Shown: in pieces, positions 46,001 to 53,539 of the stretch | How the letters are laid out: every line of letters begins with the position of its first letter | Position numbering within the stretch: the first letter of the stretch is position 1 | DNA from: Bacillus ectoiniformans | GTDB lineage: Bacteria > Bacillota > Bacilli > Bacillales > Domibacillaceae | Direction of reading: 5' to 3' | NCBI RefSeq assembly: GCF_016908875.1 | Contig: NZ_JAFBES010000003.1 | Span: 310,001-374,000 of the forward strand | DNA length: 64,000 nucleotides | Translations under genes and position numbers: made by a program | Notes under the pieces: model-generated | The model's input: the letters and a program-made list of their open reading frames with translations, nothing else | The model's database searches: none | Told to the model about the DNA's origin: nothing

Positions 46001-47360
46001 TATCTTTAACGAAGGCGTATATGGAGATAATGGACAGAACGAAGCGATAGAAGTATCTGACCTGAAACTATCTTTTGTAAAGGGATCTGGTACAGCCACT
46101 AATGTGAAAATAAAATCTCTAGGTGATTTCCGTGGTGATCCACTATATGGCGGTGAAACACAGGTACGAGCGTATTTAGAGGTGGAAGGAATTCCAAATG
46201 GGAAAGAATCTATCAGTATTACACCAGCGGATGGTTCTTCTATCTTTAATGGGGAAGGAACGCCAGTGGCATCTAGTGAAACGACAGGGGTTATCAGGTT
46301 AAGAGATAAAGTAGCACCAGCTGCAGTACAAGGGTTGTCTGTAAAAAGTGAGGATACGGATACAGAGGCTGCTGGTGGAGTTCGCAATATATTAAAATGG
46401 GAACCGAATACAGAAACTGATTTGGAAAAGTATTATATTTATCGAACCGAGGCTGGAATTCCTGAATTTCAGCTAGCTGAAGTAGATGGTGATGTTGAAT
46501 CCTTTACAGACGAGGAAGCAACACCAGAAAAAGCTTACACATACACAATTGTGGCCGTTGATAAATATGGAAATGAATCTCCTGGGACAGATACAGAAGT
46601 CGTTACAGCGAATGATCTGCCAATCCAGGGGCCTGTCTCAGGATTAAGAGTTGAAGTTACAAGGAACCTAGAAGATAATACAGCTACCGTTAATGTAAGT
46701 CCTGCAGCTGCAACTGCTGATGGAAATAAGTTTGTTTATAAACTTAGTGAAGAAACAAACCCCCCAAGACCAAATGTAGGAGAAATACTATCAGGATGGG
46801 ACGATCTCCCTGAAAATGGAGAGATACAACCATCTTTTAACGTACAGGTAGCAGAGGTTACTAGCTCAGGTGCAGTTGTAAAGTACGGTGTGAGTCAGAC
46901 GATATCTGCCAGTGTTAAGAATGGAACAATAAGTTCCGCAACATCTCAGCCTGCTGTCACTATCTCATTGCACATGGATCTTCCAGATAATGAAAATATA
47001 GAAATTGATCTTAATAGTATTTCCTCTTGGTTTGCAAGCCCGTTAGCAGAGGATGATTTTAGTGCGGAAGCAACAGGTGAAACAGTAGAAAATGTTGGTA
47101 TTGCAGTAGATTCTAACACTTTAACCCTTGATCCTGATGGATTAATGAGTGCTGACGATACTATCACATTGACATTTGGAAATGGCACAGATACGTGGGC
47201 TGAATTTAGTCAGGCACCTGTTCCACAATCAATGCTTAAGGTTTCTAGAACAGATCATAATGCAACAGGTCAATTTAAATTAGAAAATAATTTTTATACG
47301 AGCGGTACAGGAAATGCAAATGAATTCACATATTCCCCGGAAAGTGATTCCTTTCAATAG
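43062..47360 (+). CDS. SLH-anchored surface protein with FN3-like modules, 1432 aa
   Basis: ATG 43062 follows TTGGAGGATCAT; the in-frame TTG at 43050 overlaps that ribosome site and is rejected. Signal peptide (to about AGA at 34), three SLH domains almost identical to proteins A and B (ARGVIKGYDDQTFRPYSKVT), the shared beta-rich domain, Gly linker (SSGGGGGGGS). Then modules including a Big_5-like region (IDIIFNEGVYGDNGQNEAIE) and an FN3-like domain (LKWEPNTETDLEKYYIYRTE...YTYTIVAVDKYGNESPG). The end ENNFYTSGTGNANEFTYSPE is followed by a terminator, not by an intron. Confidence 0.9.
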   Translation: MSNNYKKNKKLLSSVICASVATSTIVAFAPQAGAEENKDYFKDVNKNDHFYEAVKSLNARGVIKGYDDQTFRPYSKVTRAQAAKIIAMALNMDTKNVKDPGFKDVTKSDWAYGYVAALANAGIIQGYDDQFKPNEPLSRAQMAKIIALSFKFEKGQLTDSPFTDVKKDDWFAEYVKPLLDKEITTGTTPTTFSPNKPVLRGQMASFIIRSEQSKSKVSSEIINITEKEIVLKSGTYELTEELKTWLNSTNLNALKGARMNLSLIDGKIKKIEEIELTASGKASLNETAPYANHVVFDGKGAVIDADVIVNGDFTTLQNVTIKGNLQIGKSVEKSFYAESVKVEGKTIISDEAQTLSNKSLNRKSYSSKYQAAAAKDSADGASVIFNNSNLNQLDINKPNAVIEYKGNTKTNAIMIGSLVVFQAEGSAVIAKLIIPSGVNNLTINANVGEIVVMGNGNITISGSGDFGSIIASEQSVVSLQTTGKIGMMETKDKESKFLLGNDTKVENLKFPNGVKPNEVIKNYDQVKGNIEKVGGEKNPDVPSSGGGGGGGSAPSISVPRLSEIEIGSISLNPLDGSTLGKVSAKSSKKGYLYLVPKNTVKTVDALNAAVNNQGESNFKVAARKAVAPGVAREFDLTEFSPGSYVLYAVDSSGNISNASEEINVTGVTFLTRALMLNMMLFDSPKLPNAFKEGSSSEEFTGTEKPLYAFGLYPLKEKVAIGQIDIQASEVQGITEDDLKDLKLYSFTFDGEKVEVPGVQFTSISEGGVLKTIRVSGLSIEAIQNNVSEYVPLFVLAGTVDNLVAGDKVTLSLNKSNIKNVVGDQSGKDITIYNFQDVIDLDNIPGLPQIPLYSSEVTHLVGEPEERVTVNYFTDLDPSKGEISGELTWVPGNADGTTQYVIRYVNILGDKIGEPISEVDADVTSFAIRENTSVPASAVGIGVFAKNDNGESSVGGTILLQDHTPPFIKSAFNRDNQYIDIIFNEGVYGDNGQNEAIEVSDLKLSFVKGSGTATNVKIKSLGDFRGDPLYGGETQVRAYLEVEGIPNGKESISITPADGSSIFNGEGTPVASSETTGVIRLRDKVAPAAVQGLSVKSEDTDTEAAGGVRNILKWEPNTETDLEKYYIYRTEAGIPEFQLAEVDGDVESFTDEEATPEKAYTYTIVAVDKYGNESPGTDTEVVTANDLPIQGPVSGLRVEVTRNLEDNTATVNVSPAAATADGNKFVYKLSEETNPPRPNVGEILSGWDDLPENGEIQPSFNVQVAEVTSSGAVVKYGVSQTISASVKNGTISSATSQPAVTISLHMDLPDNENIEIDLNSISSWFASPLAEDDFSAEATGETVENVGIAVDSNTLTLDPDGLMSADDTITLTFGNGTDTWAEFSQAPVPQSMLKVSRTDHNATGQFKLENNFYTSGTGNANEFTYSPESDSFQ

Positions 47361-47377
47361 GTAGAAATAAATTTGAG

Positions 47378-47410
47378 AAGAAAAGTCCGTATCATTGGGC
47401 TTTTCTTTTT
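47378..47410 (+). terminator. Rho-independent terminator
   Basis: AAGAAAAGTCC..GGGCTTTTCTTTTT stem-loop with T run, 17 bases after the SLH gene stop. Confidence 0.8.
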
Positions 47411-47424
47411 ATAAGGTGGAAGCC

Positions 47425-48279
47425 ATGTTTAATACAGTAAATGTTGATAAAGATAATTATTCGATTTTTCGTAACCTGATGCTGCCAAGGCATTTAGGGC
47501 TTTTTAAGGAGGCCGAAGTGCGTGTTGAAGCACTAGGAATATTATTGGAAGATCAGCCAATTGGTATTTCAATTGCTGAATTAGAAGTCAACAACAATAA
47601 AGCCAATGTTACTTATTTTACTGTCCGAGTGGAGGAAGATCATAATTTAGCAGTTAATATTCTATTACTTAGAACAGAAGAGGTATTAAAGACAAAAGGT
47701 TATACTTCCTTCGAATTGATTTTGCATACAGATGCAGATGAAGAGGAAATGATAAATATTTTTCTTGAAAAAGGCTGGACACCATCACTGCCTATGGTAA
47801 CTTCATTTATTTGTTCTCCTCCAGAATTACATAGACACAAGTGGTTAACAAAACTAAGCAAATTTAAAAGCGTAGAAATCGTTCCATGGAAGAACCTACA
47901 TCAATCTGAAGTGTCTAAGCTAAAAAATGATACCGATCAGTGGTCTTTCAATTACCTTATTTCTTTTAGGGCTATGGAACGTTTTGATAAAGACACAAGC
48001 TTCGCTTTGTGTGTAGAGAGTGAAATAAAAGGTTGGATTATTTGTGAAAAGATAGCAAGTAACATGATTCTCTGTCAATCGTTTTACGTTAAAGCTTCAG
48101 ACCGGCTAAGTGGTGGAGGTCTTTTGTTACTTGCCGAATTGATGAAGAAGGCAGCCGAGTATAATTTATATACCATGTTTTATGTAGAAGATGGAAATGT
48201 CGACATGAAAAATATTTTACTTAAAAGATTAAGAGAAACGATTATAAAAGAAAAACGGGTGATTAAATTTTGGAAGTGA
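47425..48279 (+). CDS. GNAT-like acetyltransferase family protein
   Basis: 284 aa; ATG 47425 preceded by AAGGTGGAAGCC, better than the upstream start at 47395. The fold looks like a tandem GNAT: an N-terminal half with GISIAELEVNNNKANVTYFT and a helix, and a C-terminal half with SFALCVESEIKGWIICEKI...MILCQSFYVKASDRLSGGGL resembling the beta4-beta5 and acetyl-CoA loop region. The canonical R/QxxGxG/A loop is not clear (SGGGLLLLAEL is the nearest), so activity is uncertain. A REP begins two bases after its stop. Confidence 0.5.
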   Translation: MFNTVNVDKDNYSIFRNLMLPRHLGLFKEAEVRVEALGILLEDQPIGISIAELEVNNNKANVTYFTVRVEEDHNLAVNILLLRTEEVLKTKGYTSFELILHTDADEEEMINIFLEKGWTPSLPMVTSFICSPPELHRHKWLTKLSKFKSVEIVPWKNLHQSEVSKLKNDTDQWSFNYLISFRAMERFDKDTSFALCVESEIKGWIICEKIASNMILCQSFYVKASDRLSGGGLLLLAELMKKAAEYNLYTMFYVEDGNVDMKNILLKRLRETIIKEKRVIKFWK

Positions 48280-48281
48280 AA

Positions 48282-48309
48282 GGGGACAGAGGGACAGGTC
48301 CCTTGTCCC
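48282..48309 (+). repeat. Family 1 REP at the GNAT gene stop
   Basis: GGGGACAGAGGGACAGGTCC..CTTGTCCC directly after TGA. Confidence 0.75.
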
Positions 48310-48666
48310 AAATAAAATAAAGCAAAGAGGTTAGTTGCTCGAGAGCACTAACTTCTTTTTGCGATTAAAGAAAGACTCTTAAGTTACCTCTAGTTGAACA
48401 AGATGCCCGTCCCCTAGCCGCTCTTCCAATTTTAGAAAAATCTGATACTATAATAAATAGAAATCATCTATTTATAAAGGAGATCAACATGGAGTTAATT
48501 CTTCTAATTATAGCTTTTATTATTCTGGAAAATTTTGTTTGGAAGAGTGGGAGAGGCAAGAGAGTGAAAAAGAATGACAATACATTGTTACAGCAAACGA
48601 TGGAATTTCAGCGCCAGACGATGGAACGGGAGGCTATGGAACATCATCAAAGAGATATGGAAATGC
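48302..48666 (+). repeat. ~385-bp duplicated segment, copy 2
   Basis: Counterpart of 7087-7470: REP right half, GCAAAGAGGTTAGTTGCTC hairpin (48322-48362), leader, and the small membrane protein up to HHQRDME. Confidence 0.85.
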
Positions 48667-48704
48667 AACAACAAATGAACAATAACATGCACAATCACTT
48701 TTAA
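48489..48704 (+). CDS. Small single-TM Gln/Met-rich protein (intact copy)
   Basis: 71 aa; ATG 48489 after ATAAAGGAGATCAAC. N-terminal TM (ELILLIIAFIILENFVW), basic KSGRGKRVKKND, then Q/M/E-rich heptad-like tail ending NNNMHNHF. Intact paralogue of 7273-7509. It ends 32 bases before the NERD-domain gene and probably shares its transcript; the membrane tail could tether or assist that protein (inference). Confidence 0.65.
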   Translation: MELILLIIAFIILENFVWKSGRGKRVKKNDNTLLQQTMEFQRQTMEREAMEHHQRDMEMQQQMNNNMHNHF

Positions 48705-48735
48705 AAGAATTTTGATGAGCAGAGAGGAAATTACT

Positions 48736-49470
48736 ATGGCTAGAATCATCTCAAATAAGAATCATTTAGAAACGGATATCAAGAAATTAAATGGGGCAAA
48801 ACGGCGTGGAAGCATTAGTATTTTAGGACTAACTATTGGGGCGTTTATCTTGCATTTATCTATCCTGCCTCTTATAGGACCAATTATTTGCTTCGCTTTA
48901 ATGACGATACCCGCTAGAAAGAATAAACAGCTTGTTAAAGAGATCCAAATACTGAGGTCAGGATTAAAAGGGGAAAAACAGGCTTTAGAGTTTTTCAAAC
49001 AACTTCCAGAGGACTATACAGTTTTTTCAGATTTAGAAATAATAGCAGAAGGGAAAAAAAGTCAATTAGACAATGTTATTGTTGGTCCTAATGGGATCTT
49101 TGTAATAGAGACTAAAAATCTTAATGGTGAGATTCAAGGAAATTCAGACGACACGCAGCTGACACAGTATAAGATTGGCAGAAAGGGCAATCCATATAAT
49201 AAGACCTTTTACAATCCTATTAAACAAGTTTCAACCCATGTCTATAGGTTATCGCGTTTATTGAAATCGAATGGTGTAGATACCTGGATTCAGGGGGCGG
49301 TCTACTTCGCTAACCCAGATTGCAGTGTCATGGTTCATAATGATTCGGATATCCCCGTATTTTCACATAGCGATAACCGCCATATGCTTCAATATATATT
49401 GAGTTACCAAGGGAAGAAGAAAGTTTCTTTACAAGATAAAGAGAAATTGGAGCAATTGCTTATAAGTTAA
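48736..49470 (+). CDS. NERD-domain membrane-associated protein
   Basis: 244 aa; ATG 48736 preceded by AGAGAGGAAATTACT; the upstream start at 48712 is less likely. A short N-terminal helix, a hydrophobic stretch (ILGLTIGAFILHLSILPLIG) forming one or two TMs, then the NERD (nuclease-related) domain: LKGEKQALEFFKQL, YTVFSDLEI, SQLDNVIVGPNGIFVIETKN with the D..ExK motif of PD-(D/E)xK folds, and WIQGAVYFAN. NERD proteins are widespread in Firmicutes with poorly defined DNA-related roles. Confidence 0.85.
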   Translation: MARIISNKNHLETDIKKLNGAKRRGSISILGLTIGAFILHLSILPLIGPIICFALMTIPARKNKQLVKEIQILRSGLKGEKQALEFFKQLPEDYTVFSDLEIIAEGKKSQLDNVIVGPNGIFVIETKNLNGEIQGNSDDTQLTQYKIGRKGNPYNKTFYNPIKQVSTHVYRLSRLLKSNGVDTWIQGAVYFANPDCSVMVHNDSDIPVFSHSDNRHMLQYILSYQGKKKVSLQDKEKLEQLLIS

Positions 49471-49484
49471 GGGAATGATAAAGG

Positions 49485-49575
49485 GACACATCCGTTATTC
49501 CACCAAGTAATGTTAAAAATCCTTGTGGAGATTCGATCTCTACAAGGATTTTTAAGTTGAGCAACCTGTCCTTTT
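49485..49575 (+). repeat. Degenerate REP + terminator module
   Basis: GGGACACATCCGTTATTCC, then AATCCTTGTGGAGATTCGATC and TCTACAAGGATTTTTAAG (49519-49553). Same arrangement as 28804 and 29666, with the REP half worn. It likely terminates the NERD operon. Confidence 0.7.
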
Positions 49576-49645
49576 TATGAAATTTCTTACAGGAAAAAAT
49601 CAGGTTTAGCACTTCTTTATATTTGCTGGTGCTAAACTTTTGAAT

Positions 49646-50134
49646 TTAAATATAATAATTTTGATAAACTTCTCGATAATCTTCTAAAGCCAATTCGGCA
49701 ATATCATCATCTGTTAAGATTTGATCATCAATAGGCGAATATTCGAATTGCTTATTGACTACTATCGCTTCATTCGCTTTTTCCTCCAATAACTCTTTAT
49801 CTATTGATGGAAATTCAAAGAAGAAACTTTCTCTAAGAGTTTCGCGTAACTCATCTAAAAATTCTTTTCCAGTATCTGTGATTCTATATTCAGCTGTCTC
49901 TACTCGTTTTATATAACCACTTAAAAATAGTTCCGATAATGTACCATCAATAAAAGCCCTTATATCATCCTTTTTGCGCTGTTTTTCGAGATTTTCCCAT
50001 AGATTTAGATTTTTTGCTAGGTTTATTTTGAAATCTGAGTGTGTCACGACATTACGCCCCATATTATGCAGACGATTCATTTCTTTTAGAAACAGATAGT
50101 ATTTTTGAGTTTTAATAATGGTTTTGTTTTCCAT
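49646..50134 (-). CDS. Hypothetical protein with winged-helix-like segment, 162 aa
   Basis: Start ATG at 50134 preceded on the minus strand by AAAGGAGTGAGTAAAC. Basic N-terminal half (IIKTQKYYLFLKEMNRLHNM) with a winged-helix-like stretch (GTLSELFLSGYIKRVETAEY then RITDTGKEFLDELRE), and an acidic C-terminal half (DDQILTDDDIAELALEDYRE). This suggests a DNA-binding or adaptor protein. Convergent with the NERD gene. Not recognised as a known family. Confidence 0.55.
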   Translation of the reverse strand: MENKTIIKTQKYYLFLKEMNRLHNMGRNVVTHSDFKINLAKNLNLWENLEKQRKKDDIRAFIDGTLSELFLSGYIKRVETAEYRITDTGKEFLDELRETLRESFFFEFPSIDKELLEEKANEAIVVNKQFEYSPIDDQILTDDDIAELALEDYREVYQNYYI

Positions 50135-50386
50135 GTTTACTCACTCCTTTATTTTACATTCCTTGCATTGTATTACTTTTGGACTAAGTGTAGACCAAAC
50201 AAAGAGTTAAATACGGAAACTTTTGGAAAGGAGGAGCCAAGGACAGGGACCTTGTTCTACTACATATAAGCGGATTTATCATGAAAAACAGTGACTTTAA
50301 ATAAGTAACTTAATAGAAGGGAAGAAGGTATAATTGCTCTTTTGTAGAATAATTTACCTATTACAAAAGAAAGAGAGTTGGATGTT

Positions 50387-51154
50387 ATGAAGAAACTAGC
50401 TGTCAGCCTTTTATTTTCTTTAATTATGCTGTTAAGTATAAATACTGTTGATTCTCAAGCAGCGGAGAACCCCCAAAAAACAACTGTATCTTTATCAACT
50501 TTAATTGCACGTGAAAATCCTAGCCCTTCTGCAAAATCAGTTGGATCGTTTAAAAAAGGGAATGTAGTTTATGTCCATTCTACAAGGCCTGGTGGATGGG
50601 CAGAAGTTCGCTATAATGGCAAACCAGCTTATGTTCCGGCTATGTATTTAAAATTAACAAATAGCTACCTTCCTCAAAAATCAAAGAAATATTCCTATTC
50701 ATACTATGAAGGCTCATCGACTATGAAGTACATCGGGACGAGCGGGGGCTATGATCGGTGGAGAAGTATATTTACCTACGCAGAAAAGGAAGAGAATGTT
50801 CTCTATTTTTCCGAAAGCCTAGAAGGTTTGTTCAGCGGCTATTACTATTCAGGCAAATTTATAAAAACACAGGATTTAAAATATCCAATTAAAGCAGGTA
50901 CTGTGTGGACAAACGTGTTCAGCGGAGATGATTATTACGCGGTATCCAAACATATGATCACATCGACAAGCGTCACACGCAAGACGCCGGTTGGTACTTT
51001 TAAAAACGTAGTACAGGTTGCTGTCGAAACGAATGATGGTTACTCCATTCACCGCTACTATGATTACTATGCAAAAGGAGTAGGCTGGATTGGTTCAAGA
51101 GAGCGGGATGGTAGCTGCGCTTCGGCATGTGGGGATATCACTTCAATTAAGTAA
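50387..51154 (+). CDS. Secreted SH3b-domain protein, paralogue 1
   Basis: 255 aa; ATG 50387 with AAAGAGAGTTGG upstream. Signal peptide MKKLAVSLLFSLIMLLSINT...SQAA, then an SH3b domain (VSLSTLIARENPSPSAKSVG...KKGNVVYVHSTRPGGWAEVR...YVPAMYL), which usually binds cell-wall peptidoglycan. The C-terminal ~150 residues are beta-rich (GTVWTNVFSG, TPVGTFKNVVQVAVE, YYDYYAKGVGWIGS). Paralogue of 52659-53351. The two flank a nuclease-like gene pair. Confidence 0.75.
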   Translation: MKKLAVSLLFSLIMLLSINTVDSQAAENPQKTTVSLSTLIARENPSPSAKSVGSFKKGNVVYVHSTRPGGWAEVRYNGKPAYVPAMYLKLTNSYLPQKSKKYSYSYYEGSSTMKYIGTSGGYDRWRSIFTYAEKEENVLYFSESLEGLFSGYYYSGKFIKTQDLKYPIKAGTVWTNVFSGDDYYAVSKHMITSTSVTRKTPVGTFKNVVQVAVETNDGYSIHRYYDYYAKGVGWIGSRERDGSCASACGDITSIK

Positions 51155-51201
51155 AGGCGTCCCTCTGTTTTTATAAAATGAGAAGGAAGAGGTGATGAAT
51201 T

Positions 51202-51993
51202 TTGTTAGCAGAAATCCACAATAAAATCTCACAATCCAGTAGCTATCTATTAGACCGATCGGAGGATCAACTTACAGGAAGCTTTTTCGGAGCCATTCGT
51301 TATTTACCTTTCGAGCTTGGTTTGAAACAAGCATTATCTTCAGCGGAATTCAGTCAAGATCATAGTAACGATAAATGGAGAGACTGGCTAGATGGTCAAA
51401 CGGGCTTTCCTGCTACATGGAATTTCTGGCACCGAGAGGAAGAAGGAGAAATTGATTTATTCATTTCTTTTAATGAAATGGTTATAGGTATAGAAGTTAA
51501 ATATCTAAGCGGGATTTCTTCCGAGGATCAAGACATAACCGATCAAGATCAGCCTGTGCAAAGTATAAACCAGCTAGCCCGCTACTCTAGAATGCTTGAA
51601 CGAATATCTGGAACCCGCGATGCATTCTTACTCTTTCTTGCTCCTTATGAAATGATGGTAGATGTGAAAAAAACATTGGAAGGCCGTTCTATTATTTCTC
51701 CTTCAGTTGAGCTTGGTTATCTGTGCTGGGAGGATATCTATGAGTCGCTAAGAGAGCTGAATATTGACCAATTAGATAGAGGACAGCAATTCATATTAAA
51801 GGATTTGCGGGATTTATTGCATAAAAAAGGGTTTATTCGTTTTAGGGGATTTGCCTTAGATGAAGGGATACCGCCTATTATGAAAACACCCTATGCTTAT
51901 GATTATAAGAATATAGACAATGAATATTCATGGAATTGGCATGTTCAAGACATTAAGGAGGGTCAGTCGTATGTCTACAAAAGTGGTTACTGA
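51202..51993 (+). CDS. PD-(D/E)xK nuclease-family protein
   Basis: 263 aa from TTG 51202 after GGAAGAGGTGATGAAT. A restriction-endonuclease-like core is visible: an early Glu in the LGLKQAL region, GEIDLFISFNEMVIGIEVKY (D..ExK), followed by QLARYSRMLERIS and DAFLLFLAP. Length and layout resemble nucleases annotated as PD-(D/E)xK superfamily. Its last 23 bases overlap the next gene, which has its own AAGGAGGGTC site there, so the pair is translationally linked. Function unknown; a defence role is possible. Confidence 0.65.
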   Translation: MLAEIHNKISQSSSYLLDRSEDQLTGSFFGAIRYLPFELGLKQALSSAEFSQDHSNDKWRDWLDGQTGFPATWNFWHREEEGEIDLFISFNEMVIGIEVKYLSGISSEDQDITDQDQPVQSINQLARYSRMLERISGTRDAFLLFLAPYEMMVDVKKTLEGRSIISPSVELGYLCWEDIYESLRELNIDQLDRGQQFILKDLRDLLHKKGFIRFRGFALDEGIPPIMKTPYAYDYKNIDNEYSWNWHVQDIKEGQSYVYKSGY

Positions 51994-52546
51994 TTTAGGA
52001 GAAAATATATCAAATGCGGTTCAAGTTTTGCAAGAGACTTATAAAAACGTACATTTATTACTAAATGAATTAGACAGAATTGGAGAAAAAGAGGGGTATA
52101 CTTCTCTCACGCCAAAATTTTTGCGATGGAAATCTGATTCTGCTTACGATGGCTGGTTAACAAGCAACTTTATCAAATTATATCAGCTGAAGAATGAATC
52201 TCCATTGCCGCATCTGCCTAATATGACGGATGGACTTGTCTATGGAATCGAAGTGGATCTTGTAGGAGAAGAAAACTATCCAACTATTTCTCTGATTAAA
52301 TATACATTTGATTTTACATATTGGACAAGAACACCTGCGATTTCTGATCACTGGGTCTTCTGGGATCCTTTCCGAAATGAGAGATTTTTTGAAATTAACC
52401 ATACAGATGGGATTTGGACAAGTACAGCATTAGAAAAAGGGAAAACACGCTATTGGGGTCTGGAAAATGCGTCTGCTATTGAAATTCCACTCGTATCCGT
52501 GAGTTCACCTGAAGATATTTCAGAGAAAATATTTAAAAAATTTTAA
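51971..52546 (+). CDS. Partner protein of the nuclease-like gene, 191 aa
   Basis: ATG 51971 after TTAAGGAGGGTCAGTCGT lies inside the end of the nuclease gene. Helical start (LGENISNAVQVLQETYKNVH) then a beta-rich part (GLVYGIEVDLVGEENYPTIS, WTRTPAISDHWVFWDPFRNE). No catalytic motif seen. It could be a specificity or regulatory partner (inference from overlap only). Family not recognised. Confidence 0.6.
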   Translation: MSTKVVTDLGENISNAVQVLQETYKNVHLLLNELDRIGEKEGYTSLTPKFLRWKSDSAYDGWLTSNFIKLYQLKNESPLPHLPNMTDGLVYGIEVDLVGEENYPTISLIKYTFDFTYWTRTPAISDHWVFWDPFRNERFFEINHTDGIWTSTALEKGKTRYWGLENASAIEIPLVSVSSPEDISEKIFKKF

Positions 52547-52658
52547 TTCTGAGAGGAGACGAGGATAGGTTCCGTTTGATTATTTGGATAGAAGAAGGTG
52601 TAAGGATCGTTAGGATCATTTAAAAAATACTTAAGTAAAAAGCAGGAGGTAGATTCAT

Positions 52659-53351
52659 TTGAAAAAAATGTTTGCTGTGTTATGTGCTTTCGTCTTTTTA
52701 GTTATCACTAATCAAACATATGCAGCAGAACATCCACAGAAGGTGTTAGTCAATGGAGATGTTCTGAATGTAAGAGAATACCCAAGTGCCAAAGCGAAGG
52801 TCGTAGGAAAGTTAAAGAAAGGACAGGTTACTTATATTCATTCGAGACGACCTGGAGGCTGGGCAGAAATTCGACACAATAATAAGCGAGCTTTCGTTGC
52901 CTTGGCATATTTAAAGGTAGCGGATTCTTATATGCCTAACATCCATAAGAAATATACGTATGTAATTGACGGAGAAAAGATCAGCAATTCTTATGTAAAA
53001 AAATACGGTGGCTGGGATATGTGGAAAACAAATGAGGGCTACGAATATCTTCGCAAAGAAGATTTAAATGGTCTTTATTTAGGCTATCCTTACTCAGAAT
53101 ACTATACAGATATTCACTATCCAATTGAAATAGGAAAGTGGTGGGAGATCGGAACGGAAGGGAACGGAAAAGCTTACGTGAATTCAGTATCCAAAACAGT
53201 TAAAACTTTAGCAGGCACATTCAAAAACTGCGTTGAAGTCATAGACGATGAAGGAAACAGAACGTATTATGCCAAAAATGTCGGTGTTGTAAAGTTTACC
53301 GACTCCTACGGAAATGCCTATTCACAACTAGCCAAGATCAGTAATAGATAG
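52659..53351 (+). CDS. Secreted SH3b-domain protein, paralogue 2
   Basis: 230 aa; TTG 52659 spaced nine bases after AGGAGG; an ATG at 52668 is the alternative. Signal peptide (MFAVLCAFVFLVITNQTYAA), SH3b domain (VLVNGDVLNVREYPSAKAKV...IHSRRPGGWAEIR), then the same C-terminal layout as paralogue 1 (KTLAGTFKNCVEVIDDEGN, YYAKNVGVVKF). The pair probably arose by duplication, with the two-gene nuclease unit inserted or retained between copies. Confidence 0.75.
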   Translation: MKKMFAVLCAFVFLVITNQTYAAEHPQKVLVNGDVLNVREYPSAKAKVVGKLKKGQVTYIHSRRPGGWAEIRHNNKRAFVALAYLKVADSYMPNIHKKYTYVIDGEKISNSYVKKYGGWDMWKTNEGYEYLRKEDLNGLYLGYPYSEYYTDIHYPIEIGKWWEIGTEGNGKAYVNSVSKTVKTLAGTFKNCVEVIDDEGNRTYYAKNVGVVKFTDSYGNAYSQLAKISNR

Positions 53352-53466
53352 TGAAAGATGAGACGATGAAACACAATTTCCCTAGTGATCTGACATTCGT
53401 CAATTTGAAGATTAAGAGTTGGATTGGGTAAAACTTGTATAAAGGTGTCGGTCAAGAAGTAATAAA

Positions 53467-53538
53467 CTAAAACACAGGGACGGCTCTCCTGTCTCACTCC
53501 CGCCATGGGAATGAAACAGACAGCCGTCCCCTGTTTTA
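53467..53538. repeat. Family 3 inverted-pair repeat (REPIN-like)
   Basis: AAAACACAGGGACGGCTC..AGCCGTCCCCTGTTTT, a long inverted repeat with inner CCCGCCATGGGAATGAAAC. It abuts the stop codon of the minus-strand SLH-CAP gene. Confidence 0.75.
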
Positions 53539-53539
53539 A

